This document shows, in pieces, positions 21,329 through 33,098 of a DNA stretch of 64,000 nucleotides. The first letter of the stretch is position 1. Each line of letters opens with the position of its first letter. The stretch covers positions 1,289,762 to 1,353,761 of the forward strand of contig QANU01093679.1 in NCBI GenBank assembly GCA_003254905.1, in the 5' to 3' direction. The position numbers and the translations under genes were made by a program. The DNA comes from Nissolia schottii (taxonomy: Eukaryota > Streptophyta > Magnoliopsida > Fabales > Fabaceae). Under the pieces are notes generated by a model, which saw nothing but the letters and a program-made list of their open reading frames with translations, ran no database searches and was not told the origin of the DNA.

Positions 21329-24024
21329 ATGGCGGAGGTAAGCTTCTTCCGTTTTCTCTGATTCTCTTCGCCGAAGTTCGGTCACATTACCTCAATCGAT
21401 GATTCCTTTTAATGAATCTCCATTTTCGCATTTTCTTATTTTCGCTGCTTATCAATTCGACTTCCCCTAATCCCATTAGGTTTGCGCATTTATCTGACGT
21501 TAAATCGATGATCTATTGAATCATTTGATCACTTTGCGTTTCGGAATATTCGTATGAATGTGGTTGCTAGCTAATATTCTGATCGGGTTCAACCGTTCAA
21601 GGTCGTTGTTTGAGTCAAATTATTTATATTATAACAGAAAAAAGAGAGAAAAATATAGGGTATGCATGTTTCTTCTTACAAATAACCATACTCAATGCCA
21701 GTGTATTGGTATGTGTTAGCTGCACTTGCGATTTTTATTTTATTTTTAATTCCATTAAGAATATTCTATTTATATTTCTACGTTTTGGCTATATTTCACC
21801 GATATGTTGGTTAATACGCCTCGATGCCATATGGAAATTTAACTGCATTTTCTGAAATACTGATCCTGTCATTTTGGGTTATTAGTCTATAGTTGATTCT
21901 GCTGAAAATGGCACTATTGATATAACACAAATGGAAGAAAGCTCTTAATCAAGATGTGTTTTTGCCATTGTTGACACAAATGACATTCATGCAAATCATT
22001 CTTTGCTTGTGAATTGACTAGGATATGTATAATATATTCAAGGCATGCTTATCTTCATTGCTTAAAATTATCTAGCATTCTCTTGATTATGTGTTATCTT
22101 ATTGAGTTGTGTTATTTGTACTCGTATTCTTAGACTCGTTGCCCAACAAACACACACCAAAAATTGTGGGGTTGTTCTCTGGTCAATGAGTTGGGTAGAG
22201 AAATGAGTACAAAAATCATATCTCTATCTTATTTTGAGTCTGAACTTTGATTTGACATGTTCAGTCTCATTCTATCTTCTTTGGTCTTTTTCCTTGTCTA
22301 ATTTTTTGTCGCTTGCTGTTAGATTGAGCTGAAAACTGCACCTGTGGACTTCCGTTTTCCTACAACTAATCAAACCAGGCACTGTTTCACTCGCTACATA
22401 GAGTTTCACAGGTGGATTTCTCTGGCATTGACTATCTGGCTCAGCAAAATTTGTTTCTAGGCTATTTTACTGAATATTGAGTTTAATTACAGGTGCTTGG
22501 CAGCAAAGGGTGAAGGTTCAGCTGAATGTGAGAGATTTGCTAAATATTACCGCTCCCTTTGCCCTGGTGAATGGGTAAGCAACCTTTATCCCTTTATATC
22601 AAAGTTGTTTGAGATTCATTATTTTCAAATTTCATTAGCAATAAGAAATGCTGATTGATCACATTATGGACTTATCATAACAAGAAAAATTGGCACTAAT
22701 GTGGCGAATCTAATGTTGAAGACATTTTTAATCTAAAAAGATGAGAATATTGTATTTCATGTGGATGAAAAATGCTGAAGCATGTGCTTGAGAGTAAAAC
22801 CTCTGCTCTCCAATAGAAGAACCATTTTGTTCTTTAGAGTCTCTGCTTGCCTTAACTATGTGTGTCTGAAGACTGCCAACAGATTAGGATATGGTGACTC
22901 TTTCAGATATGGGTGACATAGACACTCTTTGTAGTTCATGAGCTTGGAGGTTTGAACCACAAACTTCAAAATGAATTTATTTCATTATGATATCCAAACA
23001 ATTACATAAAAAAGATAAAAACAGAGAAGAACAAATATGTACATGAATGTTATTAATTTTCATCGGGTAGGTAAGTTTATTTGGAAAGTTGGAGTCTTAG
23101 ATTAATTTTAAAGACATTCACAAATGCACAAAGGCAAAGGAAAAGCTTTCTTTTTTGTTTGCCTTTATACTTCATGAGCCATTGCATGAGGCAGGTTTCT
23201 GCATCCGTGCTTCAGATATGCTATATGCTTTGGTGGATCTATGAGCTTGTCTCTATGTTTAGATTTTTTCTTTTTGTAGTTTGCCTTTTCTCCTTCTTTC
23301 TAGTTCTATGGGACTTAACATGTTGGATTTACTGAGTCAGAATTCTTTATCAACAAATTAACTTGGTAGTGTTGAAGGTTGAGTCTAATATTGGCATTAA
23401 GTTTTTTCTCCCAGGACATTTTTATCTTCAAGAAAGTCGTTAGCTAGTTCCAAGAAAATAGTTGCTTGGAACTAATCTGAATGCCTTGCTCTTGCAAGAT
23501 TCTATTACCTAATTCAATTAGTGAAATTGATTGAGTGATTTATTTGTAAATTTACTTATATATTAATCCTTTAAACCTGAGACCGGCGGTTGTGTTCTCA
23601 TTGTTAGGACTTGGAAGGTAAAGTTGCTGAATACATTGCTTACTCATTAAAATGCTATCCTTGCTAATTAATCTCTAGATATTCATAGAATTGTTAATAT
23701 ATATTTTCTGCATTGGTGCATAGATTGAATTGTATTCCAATTTTTTTTAGTAAAAAAAATGTTGAATAAGTGATGTCATACCACATGAAGGTGGTTAGTT
23801 ACTACACAAAGATATGCCAACCATTTTGCTATACGGCATCATCACAGAGGTCAAAGTATCAAACCATTACAATAAATTGCATTGATGCTTTCCTTTTGAT
23901 ACGTTAACGTCCATTGGGTGGGTTAGCATTTCTCTGTTTGAAAATTTCTGTTTGTACTAAATTGTGGCAGGTTGAAAGGTGGAATGAGCAGAGGGAGAAT
24001 GGAACTTTTCCAGGACCTCTTTGA
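21329..24024 (+). CDS. COX6B: Cytochrome c oxidase subunit 6b
   Basis: Four exons, 21329-21337, 22323-22411, 22493-22574 and 23971-24024, join to 77 aa, the length of the short plant COX6b form. Exon 1 encodes only Met-Ala-Glu. The protein has the twin cysteine signature: C24 and C34 (CX9C) and C45 and C56 (CX10C), oxidised by the Mia40 pathway in the intermembrane space. FRFPTTNQTRHCF and CPGEWVERWNEQRENGTFPG are family hallmarks. COX6b sits on the intermembrane-space face of complex IV and bridges the dimer. The 3' UTR carries four GAGGCAT repeats. Its promoter and exon 1 have been copied upstream of the FLX-like gene. Confidence 0.95.
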
Positions 24025-24052
24025 AATCATTCTGTGCCTTGGACACCCTTCT

Positions 24053-24080
24053 GAGGCATGAGGCATGAGGCATGAGGCAT
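24053..24080 (+). repeat. Heptamer tandem repeat (GAGGCAT)4 in the COX6B 3' UTR
   Basis: Four perfect copies start 29 bp after the stop codon. Confidence 0.9.
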
Positions 24081-24160
24081 GAAAAATCTTGAATATTCTG
24101 TTGCTTTGTTTTATTTTCTATACATTTGATGATCTTTACCGATTCATATTGGATCAATAA

Positions 24161-25691
24161 GGCAGTTTATGGATATTAATTGTTCCAGGTAGACAAACTG
24201 CTGAAGCCATTTTACTTGTTAAGTTGATGTGGTGGTTTGACTAGTGTTTTCTCTTTGATCAAAACATTGGATTAAATAGTTTATTTCTGAGCTCCAACCA
24301 CACAAATGCACAAACTACCCTGCCCCTGCCAACCCCTGTTGATAAAGGAAAAGATAACTACAAATTATATATAAGAACTTGCGTTAGCAACTTTCTTTGG
24401 TGCTAAACGTGGTGGAACAAATTGAGTCTGAAGAGCATGGAATTTTTATTTTGTTGTTCAGCCGAGTAAATGAAGTCTAATGGTTTTGTCCTTTACCAAA
24501 AGAATGACTACTGCGTTTTGCAAACTGAGTTTGGTACGAGATAGAGATATCTAATCAGTAAAACAGAGATGTCTATTCACTAATGCTGTTTATAGTTTGC
24601 AATCCTTAGACGCAATAACTGATCGCTAATGCAGAGCCAGGACATTTCGCCGATTTCTTCATTCTTTCTCAAATCTCTATCACGCATCCAATGTTAGACG
24701 CAATAATTAATCAATTGACTTCGCTACCCTTGTATATTATCGTAAGATTAACATAAAAAATATCTAATTGTCTTTTAAACCTTCATTTGTGCATGAACCT
24801 TTTTTTTTCAACTTGATTAGTTATTTAACTATTTTATTTTATTTAAGAATTTAAAACCCAAATGTCAACAATTTTTTTTTAAAAAAATTGAGAAAACCTA
24901 CAGGAGAGAAAAAGAAGGTTTTATGGAGTAAATTTATAGAAAATTTTATGATAACATGGCATCATCATTCATCACATGCTTTCAGCCGCCACCATTCACC
25001 AACACCCTATATAATTCGATTCGTTATTTGCTATTGTCATGACCTTTATTGGCAGCTGCTGATTATTCGGATTAATAAAATCAGAACTTCATTTAAAAAA
25101 AAAAAAGGACTAATCGTTGAGGGAATTACAAAAGTGAAAATTAAAATGAACCCAAACAGTGCTAAAAATTAAAGTAATCTATTATTGTTTTTTAAACACT
25201 ACTTTTACACACAAATCGCACTGTCAAGCCGTGCTTACACTCGTTTGCCACTTCATCAACCTTGAAAAACACACGGTAATCTCAACAACCACATAAAAAT
25301 AGTGAACTCTACTGGCCAAAATTCCAAATAATTCTAAACAAAGGAACACAAATAAACCGGCTAGGGAAGTCCAAATTTAAAAATTAATAACGCGTGTAGT
25401 GTAACGCCAACGCCCCAACCTCATCCTCCATCCATCCAAATTATTTTAGCTAAATCGCGTGTGAAATTAAAAAAAAAAAATCAATTTGTATTCAATTCTC
25501 TGTATGATAAAACCTCATGCCATGTTTCACCTCCAAATAAGAAAACCTCATGCCATTTTTTTTTTTTTGTTTTTTTGCATTGTTTGCAACTTCCTAACGT
25601 TGTTCTGTTTTAGCTGTCCTTCTCCAACAGTCTAAACTAACCCCAACAATAACCCCATCCCCCAAAACTAAAATTAAAAAAAAAAAATACA
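24161..25691. other. Intergenic between COX6B and the tetraspanin gene
   Basis: AT-rich, with poly-A and poly-T runs. No gene or element is supported. Confidence 0.5.
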
Positions 25692-25699
25692 TATAAATA
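25692..25699 (+). promoter_or_regulatory. TATA box of the tetraspanin gene
   Basis: TATAAATA, 105 bp before the ATG, giving an inferred leader of about 80 nt. Confidence 0.5.
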
Positions 25700-25803
25700 A
25701 ATCTCAACCCTTTCTTACCTCTTCGCACAATCACATTGTAATAATTTTCCATCGTCATTTACTTCATTCTCTTCTATTTCATTTCATCAACAACAACATC
25801 ATC

Positions 25804-27409
25804 ATGGTTAAGCGCAGCAACAGCCTAATCGGCATTCTCAACTTCATAACCCTGCTTCTCTCCGTCCCCGTCCTCGTCACCGGCGTGTGGCTGACCAAGC
25901 AGGCCAGCACCGACTGCCAGCGGTGGCTGCAAATGCCGTTCCTCGCCCTCGGCATCTTCCTCTTCGTCGTCTCCCTAGCCGGCCTGGTCGGCGCGTGCTG
26001 CCGCGTCACGTGGCTCCTCTGGGTCTACCTCTTTGTCATGTTCGTCCTCATCGTCGCCGTCTTCGCCTTCACCATCTTCGCCTTCGTGGTCACCAACAAG
26101 GGCGCCGGCGAGGCCGTGTCGGGGAGAGGGTACAAGGAGTACAGGCTCGGCGATTACTCCGACTGGCTGCATAGGAGGGTCGACAACACCAAGACGTGGA
26201 ACAGGATTAAGAGCTGCTTGGAGTCCGGCAAGGTCTGCACCGTTTACCGATTCAGATACTTGACCAACAATGCCGATACCTTCTTCTCTCAGAATTTGTC
26301 CCCCATTCAGGTATTTCTTTCTTTTTCTCTGTCTTTGATCAATTGCGTTTTTTTGTGGTTGTGGGTTGTTGTCAAAATCCGAGCTTGCATGTGGCCTTTT
26401 TTTTTGGGGGGTTGGGATTTAGGTCTTAATCTGTGAAATTTTGCATGATTGCATGGTCGGTGTTGTTGTGAATTATTGTTCTGGCTGCATGTGTTTTCAG
26501 TTTCGTTGTAAATCTGGTTTCGAAATGGAATCCTGTTTTTGTTATGCTTTTGCTTAATTCCCCTGCATGCTCTGTAATTTCATTTGGATGATAACGGCTG
26601 AAGTTTTATTTTGAGTCATCATTGAATCCATGATTAGAGCATTATGAATTTCTCCTATGCGTAGGAGGAGTAGTGGCTTCGCCCTCTGGTCCCCACTCCT
26701 CTGAACGGAACAAATTGGGGAACATGCGAGGTGTTATTTTATGCCAGTTCCTGTGTAGTCAAGGCTCCTTTATGAAAAAGATGGTCTTTTTATCTTGGAT
26801 TGGCTTTCTTCTGCAAAAAGGCTCTATTCATACTATTGTGCACATTTTCCAATGGACTGTGTCAGACCTTTTTGTTCTCTTTCTGTCAATTTCTTAGGAT
26901 TCATGCATGCCTAAAAAAGTTATTTCACTTTTTATTGCTCTTCAAGTCTTCAACAAGCGTTGATTCTTTGTACCATATGACTGCTTTTCTTTTTTTTATT
27001 TTTTGACTTGGTGCTTTTGTTGGCTAGAATTGCAACAAGCTGAATTGCTGCTTTTCTTGTTACCTGATTAATTTTGTTCTTCTTTTTTATTTGATTTTTA
27101 CTGCAGTCTGGATGTTGCAAGCCATCGAAGGAGTGCAATTTCACGTATCAGAGTCCTACAGAGTGGAAGAGGCCACAAAATGCAACACACAGCAACCCTG
27201 ACTGTGACGCTTGGAGCAATGATCCAAAGGTTCTGTGCTTCAACTGCCAATCCTGCAAGGCCGGATTACTGGAGAACCTCAGGACTGACTGGAAGAAGGT
27301 GGCCATCGTCAACGTCGTTTTCCTGCTCTTCCTCATCATTGTCTACTCCATTGGTTGCTGCGCTTTCAGGAATAACCGGAATCACAAGTATAATAGATAC
27401 AGATACTAG
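25804..27409 (+). CDS. Plant tetraspanin (TET family)
   Basis: Two exons, 25804-26310 and 27107-27409, give 269 aa. Four membrane segments fall at about residues 8-28, 43-66, 69-98 and 236-258. The large extracellular loop between the third and fourth contains GCCKP (171-175), the plant tetraspanin form of the CCG-type motif, and further cysteines (KECNF, CDAW, CFNCQSC) for disulfides. The C-terminus is a short basic tail (NNRNHKYNRYRY). Tetraspanins organise microdomains in the plasma membrane and on exosomes. The single intron after the third membrane segment fits the family. Exon 1 is strikingly GC-rich compared with neighbouring genes. The exact TET subgroup is not assigned. Confidence 0.92.
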
Positions 27410-29803
27410 CCTTGATTTCTAGTATTGTTACCATGTAGATGACTGATTCTGTATTATGTGCTTGGATTTTTATGCTGTTTTTTCAGTACAGTCTAGTATT
27501 GAGTATTGTTTCCCATTGTAAATTGCGCAATCTTATAATAATTGAAGTTGCTTAGAGTTAGATTACTTAATTTTGGGACGCTTGTATTTCCTTTCTGTTC
27601 CAAAGTCTGGCATTATATGGAGCACAACACTAACCCCTGCTTATAAAAGAAGCATAAGGTGCGTGACTAATGAGGCGAGGCGAGGCACGGATGGTGAATA
27701 GATCATAGGAAAGAGCACTTAAATAATTCCTTTTGAATGATTGATGCTTGACCTCATTGAGCAGTCAAGGAATCTGTTTATGACTTAGTACGAGTGAAGC
27801 TTGACTTGGTGATTGCCAAAGGCTCCAGCACGCAATTTTTCTTTTCCCCACATTTCCTCCCTTGGTTATTTGAAGGAGATAAGTATACATTAGCCACGTG
27901 CTTATAATTTTTTTTTAAAAAAAAATCGGAGTTTTGGAACAAATGTTAAAATGTGGCTGGGGTGCTACCCAGTGACAATTGTCCTAGGGAAATGGATCTT
28001 AGAGTCCACTACGTGTTTCTCTCAAGAAGTTCTATTCTGAATAATTTTGCATGACAGCGTTTGTTTTAATTTATTTGTCAAAAACAATCACTTCTCTTTT
28101 TTTTTTTTAAATAACCAATTTCGTATATTTGAATGAGTTTTTTTTTTAAGTAACAGAAATCTAAAAAAAATAAATTAATTTTTAGCTTTTCTTTTAGATA
28201 AGCTAAATAGAATAGCTTCTAAAAATAAATTATTTTTAACTTTTTGAGCGCTATATCAAAAATTAAAATTTTAATATTTTCTTAAAAGTTAAAACAAACA
28301 CCTCCTATATCTCTTGAGAATCCCTAACTCCACTATAATAATAATGATTGTTTTAAAATAAAAAATTATTTAAAATTATTTTTCATTTAAAAATTCTAAT
28401 AAGAAATTATTAATTGCATTATACCAATTTTATCCTTGTATTCATTAATTGCAATTTTATCTCCCTTATCACCTCTTTTGTTAGTCTATCTTAACTGAAT
28501 TTTATTTAATTAGTTCAACTTAATTACCAGTAGTTCTCCATTAAGTCAAAAGACAATTCAAGTTTGGTGTGGGTAATGATATTTCTCTTTAACTGTTCAG
28601 CTCTCTAGGCTTTTTTAAAAGTTGTTTTTAAAAATTTATAATAATATTGTTTAATAAAATAGTACAAAAACAATTTTTAATAAGCAGAATCCATAAGAAT
28701 GATGTTTAGTAAATATATTATTAAATTACTTTTAAAGTATAAAATGATTATAATAGATATAAATAATAAAATATCATTTATACATTAATGTTTCATTAAT
28801 TATTGAATGACAAAGTTAAAATTTTATTAAATTTAAATATTATTTAAATATTTTTTATATTTTAAAGAATCAAAGTGAAAAATCTCAAAAAGCCAAGAGC
28901 AATAATTCTTCAATTCTTTTATTTAATAAACACAAAAAATTAGCTTATTACTTTTTAAGAGTTGGAGGACATTTTCAACAAGTTTTACCATACAAAGCCT
29001 CAATCTCACTAGTCATGCCTTTTTTTTTTTTTTTTCCAAATCACGAGTCATGTCTCAACCACCGCTTTCCTCTCGTTGAAGTTTGCAATTTTTTTAAAAT
29101 TGATGGGCTGGGTTTTCCAACTCAAGGGGTGTTCGATATGGGGCGAAAGTAGGGGATAAAATTTAATGATTGAGAAATATAGGCCTGAAAATTGAGTCCA
29201 TAAGTGAACAGATTAGGCCCAAAAGATAAAGAACCATGAACGATCATGTGACATAAGTCCTGCTACATTTTTATCCATTTAAGGGTAACTAGCAAGTAAA
29301 TTTGGGAGGTTGGTTCAACACAATGAACTCTCTTTATTGACGATTTATATAATAGAAAGAAGAAAAAACGTTTTTGTAATTGTAGGCTCACCTTATATTT
29401 TATGAAGTTATGGTGTACCTGTTTTACATTTGTAAGAATTTGATTATTGATTTGATCATTAGTCAATGAAATATATTTACCAAAAAAAGAATTATTATTT
29501 TTTATAGACTAAAATATATTATTATATTTTTAGAGCACCAACAGAGTAGATGTATAATTCTAACATTCTAAGTTTTTGGAACACAAAAAGTGAAAAGAAG
29601 GGATTGCTCAAAAGAAATGAAATTAGCTTTTATTTTGGTTCCTAACACATTACCACATTTTAACAATTACCATTTTTCAGGTTCTCTTCAATTCAAAATT
29701 TTGGTGAAAGAAATTTTCTTTAAGCTTCCTCTTGTTCTTCTTTAAGTTTCTTCAATTCTGGAGTGATCAAAATATCACCAAAATTATCATAGGTTTTTAG
29801 TCA
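27410..29803. other. Intergenic between two convergent genes
   Basis: Holds the 3' ends of the tetraspanin (+) and the WAT1-related gene (-). Very AT-rich from 28.0 to 29.0 kb, with one candidate miniature element at 28057-28302. No coding region is seen. Confidence 0.5.
28057..28302. mobile_element. Candidate miniature inverted-repeat element
   Basis: The left end GCGTTTGTTTTAATTTA pairs with the complement of the right end (GTGTTTGTTTTAACTTT). About 246 bp long and AT-rich. No clear target duplication was found. Confidence 0.35.
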
Positions 29804-32344
29804 TCACGGTTCAATCTTGCTCTCAGCTACATGTTCTGATATCTCTGGCAGGAGCGGTGCTTCCAAATCTATCTTACTATTTATCTCATCATCCTGCAAA
29901 TTTGATTGTGGTGCCTCTGTTTTAATCCCTTCATATTCTTTGGCTTTACCCCATAGCACAACATATAAACCAGATATCACTCCAACAGCTCCTATCAAAC
30001 TGAAAATGAAGTAAAAGTACTTTTAGATTTATGGCACGTTTTTAATAACCATGATTTATTTGATTTTATTTTATTTTTTGAAGAAAAAAAAATATTGATG
30101 GAACAGAGTGATGATGTCAAAAAATAATGTTATTTATAAAGACATCTTTATACTTAGATCGAGAATAAGTTCCAACTGTTCTCTTGATCTTTAAGAAACA
30201 TTTCATAATGTCTCTTTGAAGATGTTCTAAATAGTTGGACATAACATTTCTCCCGTAAAATAACAAATTCTAACCTTCCAACATAGAGCTCTTCCTTTAG
30301 GAATGAAGTAGATATCAAAGCTGTGATGACTGTTGCCAGAGGGTTGAACATTGCACAGTAAAGTGGACCTCTTTCTGAGATGCACCAGGTTTGAACCAAG
30401 AAGCTAACCGCAATTCCAATTCCCTAATTCATAAAATAAAAAAATCACCAGTATGCTGACAGTATTAGGATTGTAGTATGTACTATATACCAAATTGATC
30501 TATAAAGTAAGAATAACATTATTTGTATTACTTTATAAGGGACACACTAAACTGAGTTGTTTCTTAGATTGCGTTTAGTATTAAGGACAATACAGAACGA
30601 CAAAGATACGTGGACAAAAAATTCTTCTACCTTTTGTATTTTACTAAGTTGGGAGAGAGGAGACAATAAAATTTTGTCTAGGGAGATACAAAATTAGGGC
30701 GCGGAACATAATTTTTTCCTATCTTTGTTTTTGTTCCTTTGATCTGTCTCTAATACCAAACGCAACCTTAAATTTGACTGAAAGAAAAATTTAGATCTAC
30801 TCGGAAGCGATGTTTACGAGACATGTCAGTGTGCCCTTTTATGGATGTCTTATAACCTGGTACAAATAGCATTCTTCATAAATTAAATTGGTGCAAAGGA
30901 GGTTGTGACTTACTGCATATAGACAACACGAATACTGTAGGCGTGAATGCAAAACCCATGGTTGAAGATCCTTCTCATAGAGCAGTGCAAATATGGCTGA
31001 TTGAACCGTTGAAAACAGACACATCCAGAAGGTAGTTAATAAGTGGTCCGGGCAGCTCGAAGAAATTGGTACCTGTTTGAGGCCATTCAGATTCATTAAA
31101 TCAAAGACTCCGATATCATATCATGCAAGGAATCACTTTAATGGATGGACAAAGATAATTAAATGATTTTATATTCTTGCTCCTTAATTAATTAAGCAAT
31201 TTTACCTGCATGATAATCCAACATGACCAGAAAACACTGCTTCCCAAGAGCAAGAGACAACCCAGAAGCCAAGTGTCATCGCCTCCGGTACTTGCAGTGA
31301 GAAGGTGGGAAGGAAGGAACTCCATATGCAACAGCTTATGTCCTTTGAGCAACGCCATGGTTAAGGCTCCACCGACGCAGACAACTGTCCCCAGTATCTT
31401 TGCAACGCTTCTCATGCTTCGCAGATCAACTTTCTCAAATCTGAACTCATTCAAAGAAGACAAGTGTTAGTTATTTTTATTCCATGCTATAAAGTATGAT
31501 TTGAATATTCTGTTTTTGTTTGCCATAGTTGTAGCAATCTGCTGCATAAAAAGTGTTAGTGGGGATAAGAGCAATAAATTAATTACCCAACAAATGTAGC
31601 AATCACAAAAGTTAGTGCGGGTATGAGATTACTCATTGCAGTTGCTGCTGTTGACGAAGCATAGAATAAGCCTTGAAAATATGCATTCTGATTCGCTGTT
31701 ACTCTGCAAGTAAAAAATAAAAATAAAAAATAAAAAATCAACCTTAGTGAGTGAAAAAAAAACAACAAAAGAGGTACAAGTGCTTTTTGGTTTTGGAAAC
31801 GGTACCCAATAAGGGCGGTAGCAAACATCAAAAGGAAGCTCCTTAATCTCACTGAACTCCTCAAAGACTGTATCCTGCTAGCAAAAACAAAGCATACGTA
31901 TGAGTAGGTGAATTAGAAGAACGAGAATAGATCCATAAGAGAGGGAAATTAATGGTATACGCATGTTTGGTTGACGTTTTTGTTTCTTATTTTCAACCAG
32001 CATATATCTTTTATTATAAATAACGAAAATAGAGACTCTAACAACGAATCAAGAGCAACTAAACACATAGTTCTTAACATGATTTTGCAAAATCTTAAAT
32101 AATATTCAAAAAAATTAAAAAACAAATAAAACAGAAACCAACCAAAACAAACAGAGCACTATTCTTACCGCATAGGGGAGAAAACCATAGGGGCGAGTGC
32201 CAAAGTGGCTATGCCTTGCCTGTAAGTAACAAAAACCGTGGGACTCATCCCATCTAACAGAGCGGCTCTTGTGAAGATGGCAAGAGCCGCATAATGAAAT
32301 TGTAACCCTATCATACCCAACGCCGGAGCATCTAAACCACCCAT
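29804..32344 (-). CDS. WAT1-related protein (EamA/nodulin MtN21-type transporter)
   Basis: Seven exons on the minus strand (32169-32344, 31806-31874, 31587-31703, 31206-31440, 30914-31072, 30275-30423, 29804-29999) join in phase to 366 aa, normal for the family. Two EamA domains and about ten membrane helices are expected. Hallmarks are VTANQNAYFQGL...SSTAATAMSNLIPALTFV in exon 3, KILGTVVCVGGALTMALLKG in exon 4, VQTWCISERGPLYCAMFNPL in exon 6, and LIGAVGVISGLYVVLWGKAK in exon 7, ending in an acidic cytosolic tail. WAT1 itself is a tonoplast auxin exporter needed for secondary walls; relatives move amino acids or auxin, so the substrate here is unknown. Intron 5 carries a Tourist-like element. 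Confidence 0.93.
30567..30767. mobile_element. Tourist-like (PIF/Harbinger) MITE in an intron of the WAT1-related gene
   Basis: 201 bp flanked by TTA at 30564-30566 and 30768-30770. The ends are inverted repeats: GATTGCGTTTAGTATTAAGG on the left and, complemented, GGTTGCGTTTGGTATTAGAG on the right. The TTA duplication and size fit Tourist elements. Confidence 0.65.
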
Positions 32345-32392
32345 TTTTTGAAACTAATAATGAATGAAACAACTTCCTTTACACCCTTGGTG

Positions 32393-32402
32393 TATTTATA
32401 TA
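32393..32402 (-). promoter_or_regulatory. TATA box of the WAT1-related gene
   Basis: TATATAAATA on the minus strand, 48 bp before the ATG, implying a leader of only about 20 nt. Confidence 0.4.
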
Positions 32403-33073
32403 AACTAGAAAATGAATGTAGACGCTAAAGAGAGTTGGTTCAACTAGTGGTGATTATCCAATTGTGTTACAGGCTTTATGCTGGTTAATTCCCCTGCTGT
32501 GGGTGGTTTTTTTCTCAAATGAGAAATTGAATACAGATTAATGATTTACAAGGCGAATAAATATATAAAGATGAAGGTAGGCACATGCATGTCGATGAAT
32601 GGCCAGAAAAGATGAGCTTTTCTTTTTCAAAGATATGCGGAGATTGGTGTGGGATCGTGGTAGGACATAATGGACCTATGAGCATACACATATGCAAGCG
32701 AAATTTTTTTTTTTTTTTGTTATAGAGCTCATTTTATGGGATAACACATTTTTAATTATTTTTAATTATTTCTTACTCTCACTTTTTATGTAAAATTTAT
32801 GGTTATATTTATAATTTTATTTTTAATTTATTAATTTTGAAAATAATATTTTTATCTCTCTCTTCGTTATGAAATACTTTAACTGAATTAAATAAAAATA
32901 TTTTAAAAAACATATTATTTAAATTACTCTTAAATTTAAATTTCATAATACACATTTAACTAAAATAACACTTAAATAGATCTCTCTATAAACTCATTTA
33001 TCACTTGGTAAAAATTTAATGTAGTCTGGGCCCATAGGCATATCATTCAATGTAGAATAAAGGGTGAATCTAC

Positions 33074-33098
33074 ATATATATATATATATATATATATA
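33074..33098. repeat. AT microsatellite
   Basis: Perfect AT dinucleotide run of about 25 bp, followed by a second shorter run. Confidence 0.85.

Noticed and set aside
25887..26263. Alternative frames in tetraspanin exon 1, including an Arg-rich and a Ser/Pro-rich one
   Set aside because: Caused by the high GC content; the tetraspanin frame explains the region.
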